DNA from: Accumulibacter sp.
GTDB lineage: Bacteria; Pseudomonadota; Gammaproteobacteria; Burkholderiales; Rhodocyclaceae
DNA: 6,189 bases
NCBI GenBank assembly: GCA_031274075.1
Contig: JAISQQ010000468.1
Coordinates: forward strand, 1 to 6,189
Reading direction: 5' to 3'
The translations under genes were made by a program, and so were the position numbers. Shown here one piece after another: positions 1 to 5,778 of this stretch. Position 1 is the first letter of the stretch, and the number at the start of each line of letters is the position of its first letter. Below the pieces are notes generated by a model that was given only the letters and a program-made list of their open reading frames with translations, was not told where the DNA came from and searched no databases.

Positions 1-201
1 CACCCGGACACGGAAGTGGTCATCGGCAAGATGAGCGGCATTCCGACGGTGGACATTTTCCTCGACAAGCTGGGCCTGAAGGCGAACAACGAAGACCAGA
101 AACTTGAAATCGTCAGGAAAATGAAGGAAAAAGCCTTTGAAAAGATGAGCCTGCTCTCCGTGGGCGAGTTCGAGGAAATCGCCCGCAAGGTTCTGGGGTA
201 A
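1..201 (+). CDS. C-terminal end of an isopropylmalate/homocitrate synthase-like (DRE-TIM metallolyase) protein, partial
   Basis: The frame is open from base 1 (His-Pro-Asp-Thr...) to TAA at 199-201, so only the last 66 residues are present. The segment VVIGKMSGIPTVDIFLDKLG resembles the region after the catalytic barrel in LeuA/AksA/NifV-type acyltransferases and HMG-CoA-lyase-like proteins, where a G-K-x-S-G motif precedes a helical segment. The rest is helical and charged and ends with a pattern (LLSVGEFEEIARKVL) like the 'L-t-x-e-E-F-x-x-I' tail of these proteins. The family condenses acetyl-CoA with a 2-oxo acid or cleaves related acyl-CoAs; the substrate cannot be told from this tail. 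The catalytic domain lies outside the window. It is on the same strand as the TRAP operon but is followed by a strong palindrome, so co-transcription is uncertain. The family assignment rests on a short conserved stretch and is moderately sure. Confidence 0.6.
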   Translation, partial: HPDTEVVIGKMSGIPTVDIFLDKLGLKANNEDQKLEIVRKMKEKAFEKMSLLSVGEFEEIARKVLG

Positions 202-212
202 TGAAACATGCT

Positions 213-240
213 CAAGGAAACGCCGGCCGGCGTTTCCTTG
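213..240. terminator. Perfect 28-nt palindrome, probable terminator or attenuator stem
   Basis: The 28 bases from 213 (CAAGGAAACGCC...) to 240 are identical to their reverse complement. In RNA this gives a GC-rich stem of about 12 bp with a minimal CCGG/GGCC tip. It starts 11 nt after the stop of the partial synthase gene. No U-run follows on either strand, so a classical intrinsic terminator is not certain; it could also act as an mRNA 3'-end stabiliser. A second, weaker hairpin lies just downstream (ACCGCC 254-259 with GGCGGT 272-277), beside a 10-nt palindrome GTACCGGTAC at 245-254. I see no convincing sigma-70 promoter for dctP in the rest of this gap. Confidence 0.5.
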
Positions 241-317
241 AAATGTACCGGTACCGCCGATGGCTGACCAAGGCGGTGACGGTAGAGGAGAAGTCCGGGG
301 AAACATCTATTTATTTT

Positions 318-324
318 GGAGGGG
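318..324 (+). promoter_or_regulatory. Ribosome binding site that decides the dctP start
   Basis: GGAGGGG at 318-324 is a strong Shine-Dalgarno sequence 6 nt before the ATG at 331 and 9 nt before the second ATG at 334. A TTG at 316-318 is in frame with dctP but overlaps this site, so the upstream TTG is not the start. Confidence 0.85.
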
Positions 325-330
325 ATTCTC

Positions 331-1338
331 ATGATGAGGAAAATGCTTGAAGTTCTGTCCTGCGCCATCGCCTTGACCGCTCTCGCGGCGGGAAGCGGCA
401 TGGCGGCCGTGACCATCAAATTCGCCCATAACGGCAACACCATTCCCGAAGACCCGCAAAACGTGGCCGTGACCGCCTTCAAGAAGATGGTCGAGGAGAG
501 AAGCAAGGGCGACATCCAGGTCCAGATTTACCCGGCGGCCCAGCTCGGCGACGCCCGCACCATCACCGAAGGCGTGCAGATGGGCACCATCGAAATGGGC
601 GACGTGGAAAATGGCCCGATGGGGCGTTTCGTCACGGAAGCGATGGTATGGGATCTTCCCTTCATCTTCCGCGACATCGAACACGCCCACAAGGTGCTGG
701 ACGGCCCGATCGGCAAGGCGTTCCAGGAAAAATTCCTGACCAGGAACATCCGTCATCTGGCCTATAACGACGGCGGGTTCCGTTACTTCACCAACAGCAA
801 GCGCCCGATCAAGACGCTGAAGGATCTCGAAGGCCTCAAGATTCGCGTCATGGAAAGCGAAGTGATGCTCGCCACCATGAAGGCGTTCGGCGCCGCCGCC
901 CTGCCGATGGCTTTCGGCGAACTCTATACCGCGCTGCAACAGGGTACCGTCGACGGGCAGGAAAACCCGATGAACCTCATTTTCAGCCAGCGCTTCTATG
1001 AAGTGCAAAAATACCTGAGCATGAGCCAGCACTTCTATTATCCGCGCCAGTATCTGATCAGCGAGACCTTCTACCAGAGCTTGAAGCCCGAGCATCGGAA
1101 GATCGTCTCGGAGGCCGCGAAGGAAGCCTGCGACATCCAGCGCGCGGCGCTGGTGAAGTATGAAGACGAGATGAAGAAGGTCCTGGCCGAAAAAGGCATG
1201 CAGATCGTCGAGGATTTCGACAAGCCGGCGTTCATCAAGGTGTCCCAGGAAAAGGTCTATCCGGTGTTCTATGCCAAGATTTTTGGCACCGAAGCCGAAG
1301 GCAAGAAAGTGATCCAGCAGATCGTCGATACGAAGTAA
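331..1338 (+). CDS. dctP: TRAP transporter periplasmic substrate-binding protein, DctP family
   Basis: This is the secreted binding protein of a tripartite ATP-independent periplasmic (TRAP) transporter. It captures an organic anion in the periplasm and delivers it to the DctQM membrane unit. The product is 335 residues from the ATG at 331, a usual length for the family. Residues 1-26 form a Sec signal peptide (positive MMRK start, hydrophobic core, Ala-rich end MAA before VTIKFAHN). The mature part begins with the typical beta strand 'IKFAHN'. R151 (GGFRYFTN), R172 (LKIRVMES) and N212 (DGQENP) lie where the family has its ligand-contacting Arg, carboxylate-clamping Arg and conserved Asn; the 40-residue spacing of the last two matches sialate-binding SiaP as I remember it. 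An Arg clamp implies a carboxylate substrate, but its identity cannot be read. A Cys at residue 11 is not a credible lipobox because it precedes most of the hydrophobic core. A stem-loop lies between this gene and dctQ. Confidence 0.95.
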   Translation: MMRKMLEVLSCAIALTALAAGSGMAAVTIKFAHNGNTIPEDPQNVAVTAFKKMVEERSKGDIQVQIYPAAQLGDARTITEGVQMGTIEMGDVENGPMGRFVTEAMVWDLPFIFRDIEHAHKVLDGPIGKAFQEKFLTRNIRHLAYNDGGFRYFTNSKRPIKTLKDLEGLKIRVMESEVMLATMKAFGAAALPMAFGELYTALQQGTVDGQENPMNLIFSQRFYEVQKYLSMSQHFYYPRQYLISETFYQSLKPEHRKIVSEAAKEACDIQRAALVKYEDEMKKVLAEKGMQIVEDFDKPAFIKVSQEKVYPVFYAKIFGTEAEGKKVIQQIVDTK

Positions 1339-1344
1339 ATCCGA

Positions 1345-1410
1345 TTTCCGCATTCGGCGGGACCCGCTCGCAAACTCTGTCCAGGGCGGGTTCCCGCGTA
1401 TCTGCGGAAA
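1345..1410 (+). other. Long two-part stem-loop between dctP and dctQ
   Basis: The 109-nt gap between dctP and dctQ holds nested inverted repeats. TTTCCGCA (1345-1352) pairs with TGCGGAAA (1403-1410). Inside it GCGGGACCCGC (1357-1367) pairs with GCGGGTTCCCGC (1386-1397), with one bulged T. No U-run follows. The position suggests a transcript-processing or partial-termination element that leaves more dctP than dctQM message, as is known for many operons encoding abundant binding proteins; that role is inferred. Confidence 0.6.
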
Positions 1411-1447
1411 ATCTTCGATCAAGAAAATACGCAGGGAGGACGCTCGC

Positions 1448-1960
1448 ATGCCGGGGAAAAAGATTTCTTCTCATCTCTACGACGCGATGAAGGTCTTTGT
1501 CGCGGCGCAGCTCATGTTGATGACCGTCTTCATCTTCTATCAGATCATCATGCGCTATGTGTTCAACGACGCTCCTGAATGGTCGGAGGAAATATCGCGC
1601 TATCTGTTCATCTGGTCGAGTTTCATCGCCGCCGGCATGGGTGTCCGCGAGCATATTCATATCGGCATCGACGCCGTGGTCAATCTTCTTCCAACGCCGC
1701 TCAGGCGCGCCACGCAATACCTCGTCGCGCTGATCATTCTTGCCCTTGGCGTTTTCCTGACCTGGTACGGCTGGAAAGTCGTCGGGATCACGTATACCCA
1801 AATGTCTCCGGCGGCGGGCGTTCCCATTGGCCTGGTCTATGCCGCGGCGCCGTGCATGGGCATGCTGATGGTGCTGTTCAGCATCCTCAACATCGTCGAC
1901 CTGTCCCGCAATCCGGATACCAAAAATGATGCGGACGCGGAGGTTCAACCATCATGCTGA
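1448..1960 (+). CDS. dctQ: TRAP transporter small permease subunit, DctQ family
   Basis: This is the small inner-membrane subunit that pairs with DctM in TRAP transporters. The product is 170 residues, the usual size, with four predicted membrane helices at about 14-36, 50-66, 88-108 and 128-150. Family signatures are visible: R36-Y-V-F after helix 1, the W45-S-E-E-I-S-R-Y motif leading into helix 2, and G-V-R-E-H (65-69) at its end. AGGGAGGA at 1433-1440 is a strong ribosome binding site 7 nt before the ATG at 1448, which fixes the start. The final seven bases (1954-1960, ATGCTGA) overlap the start of dctM, so the two subunits are probably made by coupled translation. Confidence 0.93.
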   Translation: MPGKKISSHLYDAMKVFVAAQLMLMTVFIFYQIIMRYVFNDAPEWSEEISRYLFIWSSFIAAGMGVREHIHIGIDAVVNLLPTPLRRATQYLVALIILALGVFLTWYGWKVVGITYTQMSPAAGVPIGLVYAAAPCMGMLMVLFSILNIVDLSRNPDTKNDADAEVQPSC

Positions 1961-3243
1961 CCGCGCTCGTAGCCGCCCTTCTCTTCTGCTTCGTCATCAA
2001 TGTGCCGATCGGCTTCGCGCTGGCGGTGGCGTCCGTCGCCTGCGTGCTGGCGAGCGGCGCCATGCCGCCGATCGTGGTGCCCCAGCGCATGATCGCCGGC
2101 GCGGATTCCTTCCCCTTGATGGCGATTCCCTTCTTCATGCTGGCGGGAACGATCATGGAAAGAGGCGGCGTTTCCCGCCGCATCGTCAACCTGGCGTCAT
2201 CGCTGGTCGGACACGTCTCCGGAGGCCTGGCCTCGGTGTCCATCCTGGCGTGCACCTTCTTTGCCGCCATTTCCGGCTCGACGCCGGCAACGGCCGCCGC
2301 CGTGGGCAACCTGACCATCCCCGAGATGGAGGAGCGGGGCTACGCCAAGGACTACGCCTCGGCCGTGGTGGCTTCCGCCGCCTGCCTGGGGGTGATCATT
2401 CCGCCGAGCATTACCATGGTCGTCTTCGGCGTCGTGGCCAACGTCTCGATCGGCAAGCTGCTCATCGGCGGCATCATTCCCGGCCTGTTTCTTTCCCTGC
2501 TGCTGATCCTCGCCAACTATCTCCTCACCAAGCGGAAGGCGATTCCCACCGAGAAAAGGCGGAGCTGGCGCGAGCGCTGGAAATATCTCGCCGACGCCAT
2601 CTGGGGTTTGATGATGCCCGTCATCATCCTTGGCGGCATCATGAGCGGCGTGTTCACCCCCACCGAATCCGCGGCCATCGCCGTGGTCTATGGCCTGCTG
2701 GTGAGTTATTTCATCTACAAGGAACTGACGCTCAAGGATCTCATCCCGATTTTCTACAAGGCCTCCCTGGCGTCCGCCATGATCATGGTGCTGATCGCCG
2801 CGGCGTCTCCCTTCGGCTGGCTGATGACCATCCTGCAGGTTCCCCAGGCAACTTCCCGGGCAATGCTCGCCCTGACCACCAATCAGAGCGTTCTCTATGT
2901 ATTGATGCTGGTCTGCTATCTCATCCTGGGTTGTTTCATGGAAACCGGCGCCATCATTTTGCTGGTGGTTCCCATTTTTGCGCCCATCGCGCAGCAGGTG
3001 GGAATCGATCTCGTGCAATTTGGCGTGGTTACGGTGATTTCGCTGGCGATCGGCATGGCGACGCCGCCGGTGGGAATTGCGCTTTTCGCCACCTGCGGCG
3101 TTTCGAGAGTACCCATCGAGCAACTCAGCAGGCAGATCATCCCCTTCCTGGCGACGCTGGTCTTTGGCATGTTCTTCCTGGCCTTCGTGCCGATCCTGTC
3201 GACATTCCTGCCGGATCTGCTGATGCCCGTGGGAGGAAAATAG
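1954..3243 (+). CDS. dctM: TRAP transporter large permease subunit, DctM family
   Basis: This is the large transport subunit of the TRAP system, the ion-coupled elevator that moves the substrate delivered by DctP. The product is 429 residues, standard for the family, and is hydrophobic almost throughout with many membrane helices. Conserved loop motifs are present: ISGSTPATAAAVG (106-118), GVIIPPS (146-152), SGVFTPTESAAIAVVYG (231-247) and GMATPPVG (367-374). The two P-P hairpin-like motifs in the two halves fit the internal symmetry of this superfamily. A positively charged loop (about 193-210) separates the halves. The start ATG at 1954 lies inside the end of dctQ, and GCGGAGG at 1937-1943 can serve as its ribosome binding site. 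The gene ends in TAG and is followed by repeat copy A, beyond which lies a convergent gene. Confidence 0.95.
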   Translation: MLTALVAALLFCFVINVPIGFALAVASVACVLASGAMPPIVVPQRMIAGADSFPLMAIPFFMLAGTIMERGGVSRRIVNLASSLVGHVSGGLASVSILACTFFAAISGSTPATAAAVGNLTIPEMEERGYAKDYASAVVASAACLGVIIPPSITMVVFGVVANVSIGKLLIGGIIPGLFLSLLLILANYLLTKRKAIPTEKRRSWRERWKYLADAIWGLMMPVIILGGIMSGVFTPTESAAIAVVYGLLVSYFIYKELTLKDLIPIFYKASLASAMIMVLIAAASPFGWLMTILQVPQATSRAMLALTTNQSVLYVLMLVCYLILGCFMETGAIILLVVPIFAPIAQQVGIDLVQFGVVTVISLAIGMATPPVGIALFATCGVSRVPIEQLSRQIIPFLATLVFGMFFLAFVPILSTFLPDLLMPVGGK

Positions 3244-3267
3244 CCAATTAGCGACCAAGCTTCCAGA

Positions 3268-3353
3268 CGACAGATGACCGAAGACAGTAATAACAGCGGG
3301 CGCGAAGCGCCCGGTAACTGAACTGTCCTCTGTCTTCTGTCCTCTGTCTTCCG
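3268..3353 (+). repeat. Heptad-armed palindromic repeat, copy A
   Basis: This element fills the gap between the convergent dctM and parvulin genes. Its core is a hairpin, CGGGCGC (3297-3303), loop GAA, GCGCCCG (3307-3313), followed by GTAACT. The right arm is four in-phase 7-nt units starting with CTG (3323-3350: CTGTCCT, CTGTCTT, CTGTCCT, CTGTCTT). The left arm has units CAGATGA, CCGAAGA, CAGTAAT (3271-3291). Bases 3269-3287 can pair with 3330-3348 at 17 of 19 positions, making a nested palindrome. Bases 3296-3348 match the reverse complement of copy B (5184-5236) exactly over 53 nt. The core hairpin could serve as a bidirectional terminator for dctM and the parvulin gene, though neither side has a clean U-run. 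Confidence 0.88.
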
Positions 3354-3360
3354 ATCACGC

Positions 3361-4230
3361 TTATTCTTCGATCTTGGCCTGGGCGCGCAGATCCTCGACC
3401 ATGCGGGTGATCTGCTGCTGTTGCGCCTGCTGCAGGAGGCGCGGCTTGATTTCGTCGAAGCTCGGGAAAGTCGTCGGCCGGGTGTCTTCGAGCAGGATCA
3501 CGTGGTAGCCGAACTGCGACTTGACCGGGGTCTCGGTGAATTTGCCTTTCTCCAGCGCGGTCAGCGCGTCGGCAAACGGCTTCACGTAGTTGCCGGCCCC
3601 GGCCCAGCCGAGATCGCCGCCCTTGTCCTTGGAACCCGGGTCGAGCGACTGCTTGGCGAGTTCGTCGAACTTGGCGACGTCGTCCTTCAGTTCGTCGATG
3701 ATGGTCTGCGCCTCGGCTTCCTCCTTGACCAGGATGTGCCGGGTCTTGTACTCGGTGCTGCCGACCTGCGCCTTGATCTTTTCGTATTCGGCCTGCAATT
3801 GTTCGTCCTTGACCGGATTTTCCTGGAAGAACTGCTGCACGTAGCTGCGGATCAGCACCAGCTGCTTGGCCGCTTCGGCCTGCGCCGCGACCTCGGGCCG
3901 CTTGTCGAGGTTGGCCTTCTTCGCCTGCTGTACCAAAAGTTCGCGGCGGATCAACTCCTCGCGGGCGGCGACTTGCAGTTCGGGCGAATCCTGCGCGCCC
4001 CTGGCCTTTTGCTCGGCGATGAAGGCGTCGGCGAAATTCTGCGAGATGGGAACGCCGTTGACCTTGACGAACGCCTTTTCGGGCGCCTTGTTGGGCGCCT
4101 TGTTGGAATTGGACGCCTGCGTCCTGGGCGTCTGCGGTTTGCTCGGCGTCCTGCTGGCGGCGGCGACGGCGGTAAGGGACATCGATGCGCCGATCAACAG
4201 CGCGACGGCGATTTGCGTGAATTTGTGCAT
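3361..4230 (-). CDS. Secreted parvulin-type peptidyl-prolyl cis-trans isomerase (PpiC/SurA-like)
   Basis: This encodes a periplasmic proline isomerase and chaperone that would assist folding of exported or outer-membrane proteins. The product is 289 residues from the ATG ending at base 4230. Residues 1-24 are a Sec signal peptide (MHKFTQ..., ending AVAA). A Lys/Pro/Asn-rich linker (about 25-52) includes an exact 12-nt tandem duplication (4081-4104) encoding NKAP-type repeats. A helical SurA-N-like domain covers about 52-155, and the rotamase domain about 158-252. The rotamase carries RHILV (H165), F188 in the KFDELA stretch, GGDLGW (204-209), F219 and FGYHVI (240-245), the expected active-site set. 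A Gln-rich helical tail follows. GAGGAA at 4239-4244, 8 nt upstream, supports this start; the open frame extends upstream to 4380 but that part has no signal peptide and is rejected. The gene lies downstream of yciB and a yciI-like remnant and converges on dctM. Confidence 0.93.
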   Translation of the reverse strand: MHKFTQIAVALLIGASMSLTAVAAASRTPSKPQTPRTQASNSNKAPNKAPEKAFVKVNGVPISQNFADAFIAEQKARGAQDSPELQVAAREELIRRELLVQQAKKANLDKRPEVAAQAEAAKQLVLIRSYVQQFFQENPVKDEQLQAEYEKIKAQVGSTEYKTRHILVKEEAEAQTIIDELKDDVAKFDELAKQSLDPGSKDKGGDLGWAGAGNYVKPFADALTALEKGKFTETPVKSQFGYHVILLEDTRPTTFPSFDEIKPRLLQQAQQQQITRMVEDLRAQAKIEE

Positions 4231-4261
4231 GTGGATCGTTCCTCGTGAGTTTGCATGGGTC

Positions 4262-4312
4262 CAGCCGCGCGGGCTGTGGCCGGGTGACACCAAACAGGGC
4301 GTCCAGGACGCC
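4262..4312 (-). other. Two short hairpins in the parvulin leader
   Basis: The region upstream of the parvulin gene holds GGCGTCC (4298-4304) and GGACGCC (4306-4312), a perfect 7-bp inverted repeat around one base, and CAGCC (4262-4266) with GGCTG (4272-4276). If transcription starts at the proposed promoter they lie in the 5' leader, just ahead of the ribosome binding site. No known riboswitch was recognised. Confidence 0.4.
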
Positions 4313-4348
4313 TCGTCGGGCGGCGATGAACGGATGCTCAGTGCATGT

Positions 4349-4375
4349 ATTTTACTACGCATCGGCCCTGACCAA
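4349..4375 (-). promoter_or_regulatory. Possible sigma-70 promoter for the parvulin gene
   Basis: Read on the minus strand, TTGGTC (4375-4370) and TAAAAT (4354-4349) resemble -35 and -10 boxes. The spacer is only 15 nt, shorter than optimal, so this is weak. It lies about 115 nt before the start codon, at the end of the yciI-like remnant. Confidence 0.35.
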
Positions 4376-4544
4376 GGCATCGTCGATTCGACGCGGCTCG
4401 ACGCCGATCAAGCCGGGAAGGGAACGGCGAGGAGCCAAGCGTCCTTCGTCCTGCGCGGCGCATCGAGGCGCTGGGGATGGGAACGGGCGGCAGGCGCTCG
4501 TCCAGCGAACCCGGAACATTTTCCGCGACGATGGCGGGCATCAT
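4355..4544 (-). pseudogene. Frameshifted and truncated remnant of a YciI-type protein gene
   Basis: The start is intact: ATG at 4544 overlaps the yciB stop in an ATGA arrangement, with GAGGA at 4551-4555 as a ribosome binding site. Frame 1 begins [18 protein letters not shown], which matches the N-terminus of YciI-family proteins (YciI of E. coli begins MLYVIYAQDKADSLEKRL). The similarity then moves to other frames: one reads AARSHPQRLDA, where the family has xxRPAHLARL; another reads AAQDEGRL, where the family has LLHDEGRL. A later stretch IDDALVRADA resembles LEAAQAWADA and ends in TAG at 4357-4355. About 100 nt are missing against a full gene of about 297 nt, including the GP-rich middle and the C-terminal third. 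YciI proteins are small ferredoxin-like-fold domains of unclear function. The match was made by eye and no frame is open over the whole match. Assembly error could explain the shifts but not the missing segments. Confidence 0.55.
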
Positions 4545-5080
4545 TTCTTTTCCTCGATGTATTTCGACAAGCTCAATCCCTGGAACAACGCGAACACGAG
4601 CATCAGCCCGATGCCGCCGAACAGCTTGAAATTGACCCAGGTTTCGGTCGACAGGTTGAAGGCGAAGGCCACGGCCAGGTTGGCGAAACCCATGAAAACG
4701 AAGAAGCCGATCCACGACAGGTTGAGACGCCGCCAGACGAAATCCGGCGCGCTGATCTGTTCGGCGAGCAGGCTGCGGATCAGGTTCTTGCGGAAGAAGA
4801 AGGTGCTGCCGCCGAGAGCCGCGGCGAAGGCCCAATACAGCACCGTCGGCTTCCATTTGATGAAGGTCTCGTCGTGCAGGAGCAAGGTCAGGCCGCCGGT
4901 CACGACGATGATCGCCAGGCTGATCCAGAGCATCTTGTCGACCTTGCGCCCCCGCGCCAGCAGCCATCCGATCTGGACAAAGCTGGCGGCGATGGCTACG
5001 CCGGTAGCGATAAAAATGTCGCCGAACTTGAAGGCGACGAAGAAAAGGACGACAGGAAATATGTCGAAGAAAAATTTCAT
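4541..5080 (-). CDS. yciB: Inner membrane-spanning protein YciB (septation protein A)
   Basis: This is a polytopic inner-membrane protein of the YciB/IspA (IspZ) family, linked in other bacteria to cell-envelope synthesis and septation. Its biochemical role is not settled. From the ATG ending at 5080 the product is 179 residues, the same length as E. coli YciB as I recall it. It starts [18 protein letters not shown], as the family does. The most conserved stretch is present: [18 protein letters not shown] (61-78), followed by V80-L-Y-W. Further matches are W116-x-x-LN-x-W (116-123) and WVNFKLFG (148-155). About five membrane helices are visible. The open frame runs upstream to 5251 into repeat B, but that extension is low-complexity and is rejected. 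The ribosome binding site is weak. The stop overlaps the start of the yciI-like remnant, so the two were once a coupled pair. Confidence 0.93.
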   Translation of the reverse strand: MKFFFDIFPVVLFFVAFKFGDIFIATGVAIAASFVQIGWLLARGRKVDKMLWISLAIIVVTGGLTLLLHDETFIKWKPTVLYWAFAAALGGSTFFFRKNLIRSLLAEQISAPDFVWRRLNLSWIGFFVFMGFANLAVAFAFNLSTETWVNFKLFGGIGLMLVFALFQGLSLSKYIEEKK

Positions 5081-5109
5081 GGCAAAGCAACCGGAATGAA
5101 AATTGCGGG

Positions 5110-5136
5110 CCGGAATAACCGGAACAGCCGGACAAA
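5110..5136. repeat. Three tandem 9-nt CCGG repeats in the yciB leader
   Basis: CCGGAATAA, CCGGAACAG and CCGGACAAA follow one another at 5110-5136; a further CCGGA occurs at 5091 and CCGG at 5141. They lie between the proposed yciB promoter and its start codon. They could be an operator-like array or chance. Confidence 0.5.
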
Positions 5137-5146
5137 ATGACCGGCC

Positions 5147-5175
5147 ATTATGGCGATTTGCGGCGGCGATGTCTA
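5147..5175 (-). promoter_or_regulatory. yciB: Probable sigma-70 promoter for yciB
   Basis: On the minus strand, TAGACA (5175-5170) and CATAAT (5152-5147) each match the -35 and -10 consensus at five of six bases, with the optimal 17-nt spacer. The promoter lies just outside repeat copy B and about 60 nt upstream of the yciB start codon. Confidence 0.6.
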
Positions 5176-5179
5176 TTTC

Positions 5180-5286
5180 GGAGGACAGAGGACAGAAGAC
5201 AGAGGACAGTTCAGTTACCGGGCGCTTCGCGCCCGCAAATATTACTGTCATCTGTCCTCTGTCTTCTGTCTTCTGTCCTCTGTCCC
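5180..5286 (-). repeat. Heptad-armed palindromic repeat, copy B (inverted relative to A and C)
   Basis: The core hairpin is CGGGCGC (5219-5225), loop TTC, GCGCCCG (5229-5235). One arm is four units of the AGGACAG type (5182-5209). The other is six in-phase units beginning CTG (5245-5286: CTGTCAT, CTGTCCT, CTGTCTT, CTGTCTT, CTGTCCT, CTGTCCC). Shifted by one unit, the two arms are complementary at 26 of 27 positions, so the element can fold as a long outer stem, an internal loop and the core stem. Its reverse complement shares 53 nt exactly with copy A. The CTG arm runs into the 3' end of the glycosylase gene. Confidence 0.9.
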
Positions 5287-5772
5287 CTGAAAAGCTTCAC
5301 GCCAGGCCGCCGCTTTGCGCGCGAAGGCCAGCGTGTAGGCGGGGCTGGTCGAAGGGAGGATGCGCGTTTCGTAGCCTTGCCCGGCGAACCAGCGCGCGAA
5401 GCGGCCCGAGGTCTGGCCGTTGAAGAAGACGCGGCGCAGGCGCGGCGCGGCTTTTCCGAGCCGCGAGAAATCGTTCTGTTCAGCCGCCTCGATCGCCGCA
5501 TCGAGCGCGCCTTCGCGCCGGCAGGCGTGGTACACGTCCCAAACACCCACGCCGTGCCGCAACAGGCAACGCTGCTTCTCCGCGTAATCGAATTCGCCCA
5601 GCGGCTCGCCAAGCACCTCGGCCATCACCCGCCAGAACTGGTTCTGCCGATGCGCGTAATAGTGCCGCGCGGCAAGCGAAGCGGGCGAGGGAAAGCTGCC
5701 AAGGATCAGCGTCCCGACCCCGGCGTCGAGGATAGGCGGCAAGCCGATGAGCCGGCTGGAATCGGCGTTCAT
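5248..5772 (-). CDS. Hypoxanthine (deoxyinosine)-DNA glycosylase, UDG family 6 type
   Basis: This encodes a base-excision repair glycosylase of the uracil-DNA-glycosylase superfamily, of the type that removes hypoxanthine formed by adenine deamination. The product is 174 residues, slightly long for the family. Visible motifs are [11 protein letters not shown] (22-32) for motif 1, followed by [13 protein letters not shown] (38-50), whose N44 is the likely catalytic or binding Asn, [20 protein letters not shown] (75-94), the strand VFFNGQ (115-120) and LPSTSPAY (139-146) for motif 2. Family folding should end near WREAF (157-161). The last 11 residues, [11 protein letters not shown] (164-174), and the TGA stop are encoded by repeat copy B and show a 7-residue period. 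The start ATG (5772-5770) has no Shine-Dalgarno; repeat copy C begins about 6 nt upstream. A narrower or wider substrate range (uracil, xanthine) cannot be excluded. Confidence 0.78.
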   Translation of the reverse strand: MNADSSRLIGLPPILDAGVGTLILGSFPSPASLAARHYYAHRQNQFWRVMAEVLGEPLGEFDYAEKQRCLLRHGVGVWDVYHACRREGALDAAIEAAEQNDFSRLGKAAPRLRRVFFNGQTSGRFARWFAGQGYETRILPSTSPAYTLAFARKAAAWREAFQGTEDRRQKTEDR

Positions 5773-5778
5773 GGTTTT

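Noticed and set aside
316..330. TTG start for dctP at 316
   Set aside because: It overlaps the Shine-Dalgarno sequence that serves the ATG at 331.
361..366. Lipoprotein signal in DctP (Cys at residue 11)
   Set aside because: The hydrophobic segment lies after the Cys, so signal peptidase II processing is not credible.
307..1449. Long minus-strand open frame (380 codons) opposite dctP
   Set aside because: It is antisense to a clear DctP gene, has a His/Arg/Asp-rich composition typical of a shadow frame in GC-rich DNA, and shows no family motif.
1926..3258. Long open frames overlapping dctM on both strands
   Set aside because: They are Arg/His-rich shadows of dctM, which has the membrane helices, motifs and ribosome binding site.
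4231..4380. N-terminal extension of the parvulin protein
   Set aside because: The extension would bury the signal peptide; the ATG ending at 4230 has a ribosome binding site and a normal signal sequence.
3421..5140. Plus-strand open frames across the parvulin and yciB genes
   Set aside because: They run antisense to well-supported genes and carry no recognisable domain.
5081..5251. N-terminal extension of YciB by 57 residues
   Set aside because: It would start within repeat B and adds low-complexity sequence; family proteins start at MKFFFD and the promoter lies inside the extension.
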